Part shown: positions 52,149 through 60,403 of the stretch, one piece after another | How positions within the stretch are numbered: position 1 is the stretch's first letter | Layout: each line of letters opens with the position of its first letter | NCBI GenBank assembly: GCA_040905685.1 | Contig: JBBDRB010000080.1 | Location: 35,568 to 99,567 of the forward strand | DNA: 64,000 nucleotides | Source: JBBDMU01 sp040905685 | GTDB taxonomy: Bacteria > Bacteroidota > Rhodothermia > Balneolales > Natronogracilivirgulaceae | Direction of reading: 5' to 3' | Program-made: the position numbers and the translations under genes | Notes under the pieces: generated by a model | The model's database searches: none | Told to the model about the DNA's origin: nothing | Seen by the model: the letters and a program-made list of their open reading frames with translations, nothing else

Positions 52149-52915
52149 AACCAGTTGCACTGATTACCGGAGGATCGCGCGGCATAGGCCTGGGAATTGC
52201 GCTGAAGCTCTGTGAAGACGGATTCGATGTGGCCATTAACGGCGTGCGGGAGGCCGGCCAGGTCGAAGAGGCCCTGAACCAGCTTAAAGCCACCGGAGCG
52301 GATGTGGTCTATTGCCAGGGTGATGTAAGCGAGGCTTCCGGCCGGGAGAAGGTCATCGCTAAGATCAAATCGCATTTCGGAAGGCTTAACTTCCTGGTCA
52401 ACAACGCCGGGGTGGCACCAAAGCAACGAATGGATGTTCTGGAGGCCACCGAAGAAAGCTATGAACGGGTGATGCGCATCAATTTGCAGGGGCCGTATTT
52501 TCTGACCCAGGCGGTGGCCAACTGGATGATCGAACAAAAGCAGCGTGATCCTGCGTTTAAGGGATCGGTCATTAATATCGGCTCCATATCGGCCAGCGTG
52601 ATCTCGCCCATGCGGGGGGAATACTGCCTTTCGAAGGCCGGCTTCAGCATGCACAGCAAATTGTGGGCCGTTCGTCTGGCTGAATTCGATATTCCCGTTT
52701 ATGAAGTTCAGCCGGGTATTATCCGCACGGATATGACGGCGGGAGTCGTCAGCAAGTATGATGAGCTCATTGAGGGCGGACTCACGGCTCAGCGCCGGTG
52801 GGGTTATCCGGAAGATGTCGGCAAGGCTGTACTGGCTTTGGCCAAAGGGTATTTCCCTTATTCAACCGGACAGGTTATGATGGTGGACGGCGGACTCACC
52901 CTCCAGCAGATGTAG
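52145..52915 (+). CDS. SDR-family oxidoreductase in the uronate operon
   Basis: An NAD(P)-dependent dehydrogenase/reductase of 256 residues. It has the Rossmann GGSRGIGLG, NNAGVAPK, the catalytic Ser region INIGSISAS and YCLSK (Tyr-Lys). A DEHU/KDG-type reductase or 2-keto-3-deoxy-sugar step is plausible given the neighbours, but the family cannot be narrowed. Its ATG overlaps the GH88 stop. The DUF6807 genes follow 27 bases on. Confidence 0.92.
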   Translation: MKPVALITGGSRGIGLGIALKLCEDGFDVAINGVREAGQVEEALNQLKATGADVVYCQGDVSEASGREKVIAKIKSHFGRLNFLVNNAGVAPKQRMDVLEATEESYERVMRINLQGPYFLTQAVANWMIEQKQRDPAFKGSVINIGSISASVISPMRGEYCLSKAGFSMHSKLWAVRLAEFDIPVYEVQPGIIRTDMTAGVVSKYDELIEGGLTAQRRWGYPEDVGKAVLALAKGYFPYSTGQVMMVDGGLTLQQM

Positions 52916-52941
52916 GCTTGCTATGTACTTTTAACCGGACC

Positions 52942-54153
52942 ATGATGCGAATGAAATTATGTATTGCTGCTTTACTGCTTTTTTCCTCCGGGGCTCTGGC
53001 TGCCGGCCAGGAGTATTCCGTAACGGTGACGGCCGGGGCCTTTGACCGCGACGGGACCATCGTCTCGTTCCGGTTTCCCGACCGGGTGGACGACGGCATT
53101 TATGCTATGGAAAGCGGTTCCGGGGATCCCGTTTACCTTCAGGTCGATGACAACGAGGGCTGGTTTATACTGGATCAGCTGAAGGCCGGCGCGTCGAGAA
53201 CGTTCACCGTGTCGCCGGGTCCGTTGCCGGCCCGGGAGGCCTTCCTGGAAGTAACCCGTCAGGACGGGGATCCGGAGGTGTCGTTCCGCTCGGGCACCAA
53301 AGAGGTATTGAGCTATTACCATAGTGAAAGTAAGCTCCCGGACGGGGTCAGCGACCGTTACCGGCGGGCCGGATATATCCATCCGGTGTACACGCCCGGC
53401 GGTACGGTGGTGACCAACCATATGAGCGAGGGCCGGGAACATCATTACGGGATCTGGTCGGCATGGACCAATACGCAGTTTCAGGGGCGGACGCCCGACT
53501 TCTGGAATGCCCATGACGGGTCGGGCCGGGTGGACGGTGATTCCCTGGAAGCGGCATGGGACGGGCCCGTGCACGGGGGGTTCCGGTCCAATCACCGGTT
53601 CACAGACCTGTCGGGGCCGGAGCCGGTAATCGCCCTGAATGAACACTGGGAAGTTAGGGTGTACCGGTCTCCGCAAAATGGGGCCTATCATATTTTTGAC
53701 CTTACCATGACCCATACGGCCAATACCGGAAGTCCGCTTGCCCTGCCCGAATACCGGTATGGGGGACTCGGCGTGCGCGGCCACGGCGACTGGAATGAAG
53801 AGGGGAACCTGTTTTTTCTGACCTCGGAAGGCTATGACTACAGCAACGGCAACGGTACGAGGGCCCGGTGGAGCCATGTTGGAGGCTTCGTTGACGGCCG
53901 GCTGGCCGGGATCGCCATTCTGGGTCACCCTGGCAATGACCGGCATCCCCAGACGGTGCGTATCCATCCCAGTGAGCCCTTCTTTAATTATGCCCCCTCC
54001 CAACTGGGCGACTGGTCCATCAGGCCCGGATCGCCCTGGGTGGGGCGCTATCGCTTTATTACCTACGACGGCGAACCGGAAGCCGGCGAACTCGACCGGC
54101 TGTGGAATGATTATGCCTATCCTCCCGGTGTGTCGGTCGCCATTATACATTAA
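52942..54153 (+). CDS. DUF6807 (PmoA-family) secreted protein, copy 1
   Basis: Exported 403-residue protein with a Sec signal (MKLCIAALLLFSSGALAAGQ). The rest is beta-rich and matches DUF6807/PmoA (HPVYTPGGTVVTNHMSEGREHHYGIW, RVDGDSLEAAWDGP-HGG, EHWEVRVYRSPQNG, and late QLGDWSIRPGSPWVGRYRF). PmoA was first named for methane oxygenase genes but the family is now found mostly beside carbohydrate enzymes. Three copies lie in a row here after the uronate operon. A His-rich HH pair (REHHYG) may bind metal. The function is unknown. Confidence 0.85.
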   Translation: MMRMKLCIAALLLFSSGALAAGQEYSVTVTAGAFDRDGTIVSFRFPDRVDDGIYAMESGSGDPVYLQVDDNEGWFILDQLKAGASRTFTVSPGPLPAREAFLEVTRQDGDPEVSFRSGTKEVLSYYHSESKLPDGVSDRYRRAGYIHPVYTPGGTVVTNHMSEGREHHYGIWSAWTNTQFQGRTPDFWNAHDGSGRVDGDSLEAAWDGPVHGGFRSNHRFTDLSGPEPVIALNEHWEVRVYRSPQNGAYHIFDLTMTHTANTGSPLALPEYRYGGLGVRGHGDWNEEGNLFFLTSEGYDYSNGNGTRARWSHVGGFVDGRLAGIAILGHPGNDRHPQTVRIHPSEPFFNYAPSQLGDWSIRPGSPWVGRYRFITYDGEPEAGELDRLWNDYAYPPGVSVAIIH

Positions 54154-54172
54154 CTTTTAATAAATACCCATT

Positions 54173-55360
54173 ATGAAAGCATATCCTATTTTACTGAGCC
54201 TGTTGTTTGCCGTGACGGCCTGCAGCGAAAACGAACAGCAATTTACCGTTCAGGCGCCGGATTTTGCCCTGGCCGGAACCCCGGTCTATGCAGATATTGA
54301 GACCGGTTCCCTCGAAGACGGCGCTGTGGTATGCCTGCAATCGGGTGGACAGTCCATTCCCGGACAGGTAGAGGCGGTTTCAAATTCCACGCAGCGGATC
54401 TGGTGGATTGCCGGACAGGCTGCCGGATCGGAAGCCGTCTATGCGCTGAGTTCCGATGAACGATGCGATGCGGCGTCTTTTTCCTGGGGCCAGCCGGTTG
54501 AAGATGCCACCGTCCTTTCCCTGGGTGATCAGCCCGTTATCCGTTATGAGCATCCGGTTTTTGACTCCGGAGATATTGAAGGGACCAAGAAACCGTTCCA
54601 TCAGGTTTATGCTCCCGGCGGGAACCGGCTGATAACGAAAGGCACCGGCGGACTCTTTCCCCATCACCGGGGGATCTATTTCGGGTATAATCACGTTTAT
54701 GTAGATGAGAGGCAGATTGATATCTGGCATGCGCGCAACGGAGAACGCAGTGAGCATTTCGAGGTGGTTAAGGAGTTTGAGGGACCGGTCATGGGCGGTC
54801 ATATCGTGACCATACACTGGAAAGACCATGACGGGGAGCCCTTTTTGGAAGAGACCCGGGAAATCCGTGTATTCAGGCAGCCTCGCGGTGAATCGCTTAT
54901 TGATCTGCAGACTACATTGCATGCCATCGATAAACCCGTTAGTTTAGGTGGTGACCGCCAGCATGCCGGGGTTCAGTTCCGGGCCGCCCAGTACACGGCC
55001 GATAACGATGAGCTGACGAAGTTTATTCGCCCGGCCGGCTTGTCGCATCTGGCGGCAGATGAGGAAATAGACGGGGATGATATGATGGACCTGACCTGGA
55101 ATGCCATGCACTTCAATGTTGACGGCAATTTTTATACCACGGCCTATCTGACCCATCCCGATAACCCGGAAGGCGCTGAAATGTCGGAGCGTCTGTATGG
55201 TCGTTTTGGAGAATTTATCCCTCATGAACTGACTGCCGACAATCCCCTGCAGCTTAAATACCGGTTCTGGATCAAAGAGGGAGATCAACCGGCCATTGAC
55301 GATATCGAACTTCGCTACGCACCCTATGCCAATCCGGTTCGGGTCCAAACCACGAATTAA
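54173..55360 (+). CDS. DUF6807 (PmoA-family) lipoprotein, copy 2
   Basis: Lipoprotein of 395 residues (SLLFAVTAC, lipobox Cys 17). It shares with copy 1 the HQVYAPGGNRL, FPHHRGIYFGYNHV and EIRVFRQPRG blocks, and has the same kind of beta-rich fold. It begins 19 bases after copy 1. The HH pair (PHHRG) is kept. It likely works with its neighbours in the periplasm or at the outer membrane; the role is unknown. Confidence 0.85.
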   Translation: MKAYPILLSLLFAVTACSENEQQFTVQAPDFALAGTPVYADIETGSLEDGAVVCLQSGGQSIPGQVEAVSNSTQRIWWIAGQAAGSEAVYALSSDERCDAASFSWGQPVEDATVLSLGDQPVIRYEHPVFDSGDIEGTKKPFHQVYAPGGNRLITKGTGGLFPHHRGIYFGYNHVYVDERQIDIWHARNGERSEHFEVVKEFEGPVMGGHIVTIHWKDHDGEPFLEETREIRVFRQPRGESLIDLQTTLHAIDKPVSLGGDRQHAGVQFRAAQYTADNDELTKFIRPAGLSHLAADEEIDGDDMMDLTWNAMHFNVDGNFYTTAYLTHPDNPEGAEMSERLYGRFGEFIPHELTADNPLQLKYRFWIKEGDQPAIDDIELRYAPYANPVRVQTTN

Positions 55361-55372
55361 AATCCCTGACTT

Positions 55373-56425
55373 ATGAATAGTTCCAACCGCCTTCACATGC
55401 TCCCGCTAATCCTGCTGTTACCTGTAGTTTTGGGGTTTCAACAGCAGGATGATCACGTCAGCCTTGTTCACCAGCAAGGGGAACAAAGGGTTGATGTCCT
55501 GGTGGATGGTGAGCTGTTTACCTCCTACCTTTATTCCGATGTGATACCGGTCCTGAAGAAGCCGGTCCTTTTTCCGGTTCGTACGGCCCGGGGAACAGCC
55601 GTTACCCGCGGGTATCCGCTTGAGCCCCGGGGCGGTGAACGGGTGGATCATCCACACCAAATCGGGTTCTGGCTCAATTACGGCGATGTGAACGGTTTTG
55701 ATTTTTGGAACAACTCCGATGCCCTTTCCCCCGAACGGGCCGCCCGTTCGGGCATTATCCGCCACAGGTTTATCAAAACCCTGGAAAGCGACAAGGGACG
55801 CGGAATCCTGGAAGTGTCAACGGACTGGAATTCACCGGACGGACGATTGCTTCTCGTCGAGGATACCCGTTTTGTATTCCGTGCTGAAGGCGATTCCAGG
55901 ATCATTGACCGGACTACTACGTTGACGGCACCGGACGAGAGGGTGGCCATGACGGATAACAAGGAAGGCATGATCGCCATGCGGGTAGCGCGCGAGCTGG
56001 AGCATCCGTCTTCGGGTTCTGTCCGCCTGACCGATGCCGGTGGCCGCCCCATGGAGGAAAACGTAACGCATAATGACGGGGTAAGCGGATCTTATTGGAG
56101 CAGCGAGGGCCTGACCGGTGAGGATGTGTGGGGCAAACGGGCGCCGTGGGTGGCCTTGTCGGGTGTCATCGGGGATGAATCCGTTACCCTGGCCATGTAC
56201 GACCATCCCCAAAATCCGGGGTATCCCACCTACTGGCATGCCCGCGGATACGGCTTGTTCTCGGCCAATCCCCTCGGACAAAAAGCGTTCAGCGACGGGG
56301 CCGAGGAACTGAACCTGGTGGTGGAACAGGGGGAGTCGATCACCTTCAAATACAGGTTCCTGGTTCATTCCGGCGAAAGCACGTTCGGGGATATGCAGGC
56401 CGTATACGATCAGTTCATCAACTGA
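55373..56425 (+). CDS. DUF6807 (PmoA-family) secreted protein, copy 3
   Basis: Exported 350-residue protein (signal LPLILLLPVVLGFQ). Family features: GELFTSYLYSD-IPVLKKPVLFPVRTA, YPLEPRGGERVDHPHQIGFWLNYGDVNG, and DNKEGMIAMRVARELE. It is shorter than copies 1 and 2 and has the HPHQ block where they have HH pairs. This variant is close to the PmoA proteins found beside Gfo/Idh oxidoreductases. It ends the operon and converges with the cytochrome gene. Confidence 0.87.
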   Translation: MNSSNRLHMLPLILLLPVVLGFQQQDDHVSLVHQQGEQRVDVLVDGELFTSYLYSDVIPVLKKPVLFPVRTARGTAVTRGYPLEPRGGERVDHPHQIGFWLNYGDVNGFDFWNNSDALSPERAARSGIIRHRFIKTLESDKGRGILEVSTDWNSPDGRLLLVEDTRFVFRAEGDSRIIDRTTTLTAPDERVAMTDNKEGMIAMRVARELEHPSSGSVRLTDAGGRPMEENVTHNDGVSGSYWSSEGLTGEDVWGKRAPWVALSGVIGDESVTLAMYDHPQNPGYPTYWHARGYGLFSANPLGQKAFSDGAEELNLVVEQGESITFKYRFLVHSGESTFGDMQAVYDQFIN

Positions 56426-56464
56426 TCGCCCCTGCCGGGATGAAATCCGATCCTCCAGGGCGCG

Positions 56465-59251
56465 TTATTCGGTCAGGGTTTTGATGTACAGGGTGATGGA
56501 TTCGATCTCGTCATCGGAGAGGATACCGTTAAACGAGGGCATTCCCTGATCGTAGCCTTCGACGGTGATGGCCCCCGGTTGCAGCAGGGCCGTGCGTATA
56601 TACTGTTCGTCGGCTACGGCGGTTGACCCGTCGGACAGGGGGCGTTCGGATCCGAACAGCCCTTTGAAGGTAGGACCGTTTAACCCGGCGGTTGCCCCGT
56701 CGGTAGAATGGCAGGCCATGCATCCTATCCGCTGGTACAATTGACGGCCCCGCTCGGCGGTGGCCGGCTCGCTGGCCTCATCGTGTCCGGCCAGGACCCC
56801 TTCGGCCATAATGTAGTCTCCGGCACCGGGGTATCCTTCCGCTTCGAAATCGGTCTCTATGACCTCATTAACGGTAAAGTAGACCTGGCCGTCGATGAGC
56901 TTGCCGCCGGCTGTCCTTAGCTTATAGTCGATTTGCATTTGCATAACCTCTGCGATATTGGGTACGGCCAGCAAAACGCCCTTCCCGTCTTCCGAAACAT
57001 GGGCGGAGGTCACGGCTAAATATTCCTGGCCGGGGGAGCCGTCAAGCTGGAAATGGCCGGACCCGTATTGTCCCGTGCGCTGGTAATTCCACCGTTCCAC
57101 CCGGAAATTTTGAACATCTTCCGCGGTTTGGGGATCCAGTTCCACATCAAAATCTATGATTACACCGCCTTTGCGCGCCCTGACCATTTCCGGCAGCGTG
57201 CTGGGCAATCCGGTATAGCGGAGGCGGATAATGGAGCTGTAGCCATCCGAACTGGTTCCCCACAGGTTGAAACCGGAGACATAGAGCTGTCCGTCTTCCT
57301 GATTCATCACGCCTTTCATGGCCGGTGCGGGATAGGTACCGGGTAGGAGGGAGACCCCACCCTGCATGGTATTGCCCGTGCTGTCGATGTAAACGCGGAA
57401 TATCCCCGGCAAACCATATGAAAAATGCAGGAGGTTGCCGTTTAACGGACCCATGCGGTCTCCGGTGACCCAGGCCTGGCTGATCCCCGACCGGTCAACG
57501 TTATGGGGGATCCAGGTCAGGGGAGGGGTGATTTCCGGTACAGGATCGCGGTGAGCGGTGGCCGAAACCCCGTAGTAATCACCTTCCTGTACATGCAACA
57601 GGGGGGTAGACGGCACATGGTGACCCTGTTGGTCGGAGGCCGTCAGCATACCCGTTTGGGGATGAATGCCCATGTAAGGCCCCCGGAAACCGGTTGCGAA
57701 GTGCTTTATGTTTCTTCCGTCGGCGGATACCTTCAGAATGGACCCACTGTGTGGTGAGCCCCTGCGCATTCCCTGGGCAACGGCCTCGCCACCCGGAGGA
57801 CCCATATCCAGTGCCGCCCCCTTGGAAACATAAAATCCACCATCCGGTGCCGCCACCATATCCGTGGGCCATTCCCGTGATTCGATCGACTGAGCCATTA
57901 AATTGGAGAAATTCTCATAGTAATCAGCCGAACCGTCTCCGTTCAGATCGTGCAGGCGTACAATGCCTTCCCTTCCGTATACAAATATTTCATCATCGAC
58001 GATCTCTATGCTCTGCGGCTCATACAGGCCGGAGGCAAACCTGCTCCAGGACAGGCTCCGAAGGCTTTTGTCGATGCCGTCGATCAGCCATACATCCCCT
58101 TCGAATGTCACGGCGGCCGCCCGGTTATCGGAAAAGAATTTCATATCCACAATTCGCACATTGCGGTTCCATGGGTTGGGGACCGGCAGGGTAAACTCAT
58201 CGATGACCCAGGCGGATGTATCCGGGGCCACCTTGCCCGTGGTCTTTACCGTCTCCGGCCAGCGCACCGGCCCTCCGTTTTTAAAATCCGGCATGTTCCT
58301 GGTGCGGCTGAGCATATTCTCAAAATGCTCTTTGCCTGCAACGGGCCCCCTCCAGGCCACCACGGTAAACGTGCCGGCTTCACGGCCTGAATCCAGGTGG
58401 ATGCTCGCATAGCGGTTATCCGTGATGCGGAGTTCGGCCCCGGATCCGGCCAGGCCGACGGCCGTAACCGTGCCGGGGTTCGACTCGCTATAGATATAGG
58501 CTATGTTGCCATCGGTCTCGCTTTGCGTTCCGTTTGCCACATCGGCGGCCACGAGCGTGAGGGCTTCTTCCAGCCGGTCTGTGGAAAATGTCCGGGTAAA
58601 ACCCGTTTCCCCCTCTTCCACCAGGCTGCCGGGCATTTCATAAATATCCGTATTTTTTACCGTGTAGGAGAAAATTACATCCTGATCTGCGACATAGAGC
58701 CCGTTCCACCGGATCAGCGAATCGGCAGGAGGCCCCCAGGGCGGTCCCTGATCGCCGGCGCCGGCCGATAACCGGGGATCGGTAAAGGCGGACCGGGATC
58801 CGGTCCATCCCGGGTATAAGCCTGTGGCCAGTCTGGCTTCGCCCGACAGAGTCGGAATTTGGTTGTCCTTGGTGTGAAAATCATGATAGGAGATCTGGCC
58901 CATGGTTACCATGGGCAGGAAGTCTCCGGTCCATGCGGCCGACCACCGCAACAGGTCGGTATCAAAACAAGCATAGGCCTCATGGCCAAGCTGAACAGCC
59001 AGGCAGCGCGGAGTGAGGTTATCGGAGGGGAAAGCCGGTCCAAGGTCCCGGGCATCCAGGGAGGTTGTGATAAAGGGGAAATCCGGCTCCACAAAATGGG
59101 CGAATTCCTCCTGCTGAAAATCAACCTCGGTGATGTGTTCTTCTTCACTGCAGGCCGTCAGGTAACACAAACCACTCAGCAGGACTAAAGTAAAGGTATT
59201 CCGGGCTTTGGTGAGGCCCTTCACACGAAAGGGGGTCATGGTAAATGGCAT
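56465..59251 (-). CDS. DUF6797 domain - beta-propeller - cytochrome c lipoprotein
   Basis: Large exported protein of 928 residues with a lipoprotein signal (LVLLSGLCYLTAC, Cys 34). Residues about 40-330 match the DUF6797-type domain (CLAVQLGHEAYACFDTDLLRWSAAW). The middle is a beta-propeller like those of sugar dehydrogenases and 'PVC-type' proteins (VAAPDGGFYVSKG, GPYMGIHPQTGMLTASD). The C-terminus is a class I cytochrome c: CMACH at 844-848 and a likely axial Met in QGMPSFN (Met 904). It could accept electrons from the GMC dehydrogenase or act on a sugar directly; both are inference. It converges with the DUF6807 operon. Confidence 0.88.
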   Translation of the reverse strand: MPFTMTPFRVKGLTKARNTFTLVLLSGLCYLTACSEEEHITEVDFQQEEFAHFVEPDFPFITTSLDARDLGPAFPSDNLTPRCLAVQLGHEAYACFDTDLLRWSAAWTGDFLPMVTMGQISYHDFHTKDNQIPTLSGEARLATGLYPGWTGSRSAFTDPRLSAGAGDQGPPWGPPADSLIRWNGLYVADQDVIFSYTVKNTDIYEMPGSLVEEGETGFTRTFSTDRLEEALTLVAADVANGTQSETDGNIAYIYSESNPGTVTAVGLAGSGAELRITDNRYASIHLDSGREAGTFTVVAWRGPVAGKEHFENMLSRTRNMPDFKNGGPVRWPETVKTTGKVAPDTSAWVIDEFTLPVPNPWNRNVRIVDMKFFSDNRAAAVTFEGDVWLIDGIDKSLRSLSWSRFASGLYEPQSIEIVDDEIFVYGREGIVRLHDLNGDGSADYYENFSNLMAQSIESREWPTDMVAAPDGGFYVSKGAALDMGPPGGEAVAQGMRRGSPHSGSILKVSADGRNIKHFATGFRGPYMGIHPQTGMLTASDQQGHHVPSTPLLHVQEGDYYGVSATAHRDPVPEITPPLTWIPHNVDRSGISQAWVTGDRMGPLNGNLLHFSYGLPGIFRVYIDSTGNTMQGGVSLLPGTYPAPAMKGVMNQEDGQLYVSGFNLWGTSSDGYSSIIRLRYTGLPSTLPEMVRARKGGVIIDFDVELDPQTAEDVQNFRVERWNYQRTGQYGSGHFQLDGSPGQEYLAVTSAHVSEDGKGVLLAVPNIAEVMQMQIDYKLRTAGGKLIDGQVYFTVNEVIETDFEAEGYPGAGDYIMAEGVLAGHDEASEPATAERGRQLYQRIGCMACHSTDGATAGLNGPTFKGLFGSERPLSDGSTAVADEQYIRTALLQPGAITVEGYDQGMPSFNGILSDDEIESITLYIKTLTE

Positions 59252-59333
59252 AGAATTATTTAATACTTAAAGGGTTGTCCGTCGGCCAGAACATCCTGGG
59301 TCGTTTTATCGAATGTGATGAACTTTTTAGTTC

Positions 59334-59432
59334 TCAATAGCTTTTAGCGGAGCTGCCCGGCACGCCGACGGTGATCCCGGCTGTGGCCAGGGCCGCTTGT
59401 TTAATAAATGTTCTTCTGTTCTTATCCATCAT
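59334..59432 (-). pseudogene. Remnant of a Tat-exported protein gene (leader only)
   Basis: From ATG 59432 the minus strand encodes a 32-residue peptide with a twin-arginine leader (DKNRRTFIKQAALATAGI) that stops at 59334 shortly after the leader. In another frame right after it (about 59326-59264) the DNA reads KFITFDKTTQDVLADGQPF and a stop, as would a protein's C-terminus. The most likely reading is a Tat-exported oxidoreductase whose body was lost by internal deletion. Such leaders in these clusters usually belong to Gfo/Idh/MocA proteins. A real short peptide cannot be excluded. Confidence 0.6.
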
Positions 59433-59447
59433 AGATATGATTAAGCA

Positions 59448-60188
59448 TTAGTTGGAAACCCCCGCAGCCCAGTAGATGCCTCCGGCCAAATGCTCCAGGA
59501 AAGCAGGATGGGTATAATATTCGGCTTTATGGCCCAGAGAGGTATACCATGACCGGCCGCCGTCGAATTCCTGGCTCCAGGCAATGGGGTGATAATCACT
59601 GTGATTGCCGCCTTCATACGTATTTTCATCGACGGTCAGCAGTACATTCACATTTTCAGACAAAGAAGCCTGCCAGTTGTACCATTCATCTTCCCATTGC
59701 CACCGGGCGGAAAAATGTTTTGTTGACGGATGGGTTTGATCTGTGGTATGGATGGTCGCTATCTGGATGCGGGGATGTCCGTCAAAATAGGCTCCTACAA
59801 GCCGGCCGTACCAGTCCCATTCATATTCTGTGGTGCTTGCACCATGAATGCCGACAAATCCGCCCCCGTTCCGGATGAAATTCTGAAATGCTTTTTTGCC
59901 TTCATCACCCAAAACAGTACCGGAAGTGCTTATGAAAACCACCACATCAAAGCGAGAAAGAATATCCGGGGCAAACATAGTGGAATCGCTGGTTATCGTG
60001 GTTTGGAAGTTATGTTCCTGGCCGAGCAGTTTAAGGGCCGCTGCGCCGGGAATCCTGGATTCGTGAACGAATCCGTTGGCTTTGGTATATACCAGTATAT
60101 TCAAATTATCCTTTGCCGGCATTTTACCGGAGGCGAACGATGAAATTGAAAAGACGCTTACTGCCAAAATAATTAAACAATACCTCAT
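59448..60188 (-). CDS. ThuA domain protein
   Basis: Exported protein of 246 residues with a Sec signal (CLIILAVSVFSISSFAS). The class I glutamine amidotransferase-like ThuA fold is seen in LNILVYTKANGFVHESR, FDVVVFISTSG, GGGFVGIHGASTTEYEW and PIAWSQEFDGGRSWYTSLGH. ThuA proteins are linked to disaccharide use through 3-keto sugars in Rhizobium and appear beside Gfo/Idh and cytochrome genes in Bacteroidota. ATG 60188 is preferred since the open frame to 60260 encodes a basic, non-signal extension. It shares its strand with the cytochrome lipoprotein and the Tat-leader remnant. Confidence 0.9.
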   Translation of the reverse strand: MRYCLIILAVSVFSISSFASGKMPAKDNLNILVYTKANGFVHESRIPGAAALKLLGQEHNFQTTITSDSTMFAPDILSRFDVVVFISTSGTVLGDEGKKAFQNFIRNGGGFVGIHGASTTEYEWDWYGRLVGAYFDGHPRIQIATIHTTDQTHPSTKHFSARWQWEDEWYNWQASLSENVNVLLTVDENTYEGGNHSDYHPIAWSQEFDGGRSWYTSLGHKAEYYTHPAFLEHLAGGIYWAAGVSN

Positions 60189-60323
60189 AACTATATTTAC
60201 TCCTTTTTTCTCATAATTATATATTCGCCGGATTTTATGTCTATAGGATCCGGAACGCATAATATAGCATTAATGCAGATTTCAACCTCAACTAATTTTA
60301 AAATCCGATAGCCACTTTGCCCG

Positions 60324-60352
60324 GCAGACCGACACCGCCCGTGCCGGTCTGC
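60324..60352. repeat. GC-rich hairpin upstream of the polyprenyl synthetase gene
   Basis: GCAGACCG (60324-60331) pairs with CGGTCTGC (60345-60352), with extra pairing CAC/GTG inside. It is a strong stem-loop in an otherwise AT-rich spacer. No T run follows on either strand, so it is not a standard terminator. It may be a leader structure or a repeat unit. Confidence 0.4.
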
Positions 60353-60403
60353 AATATAATCCTGGAATAGATTATCATAAAATCAGGTAAACCGTTATAT
60401 TGA

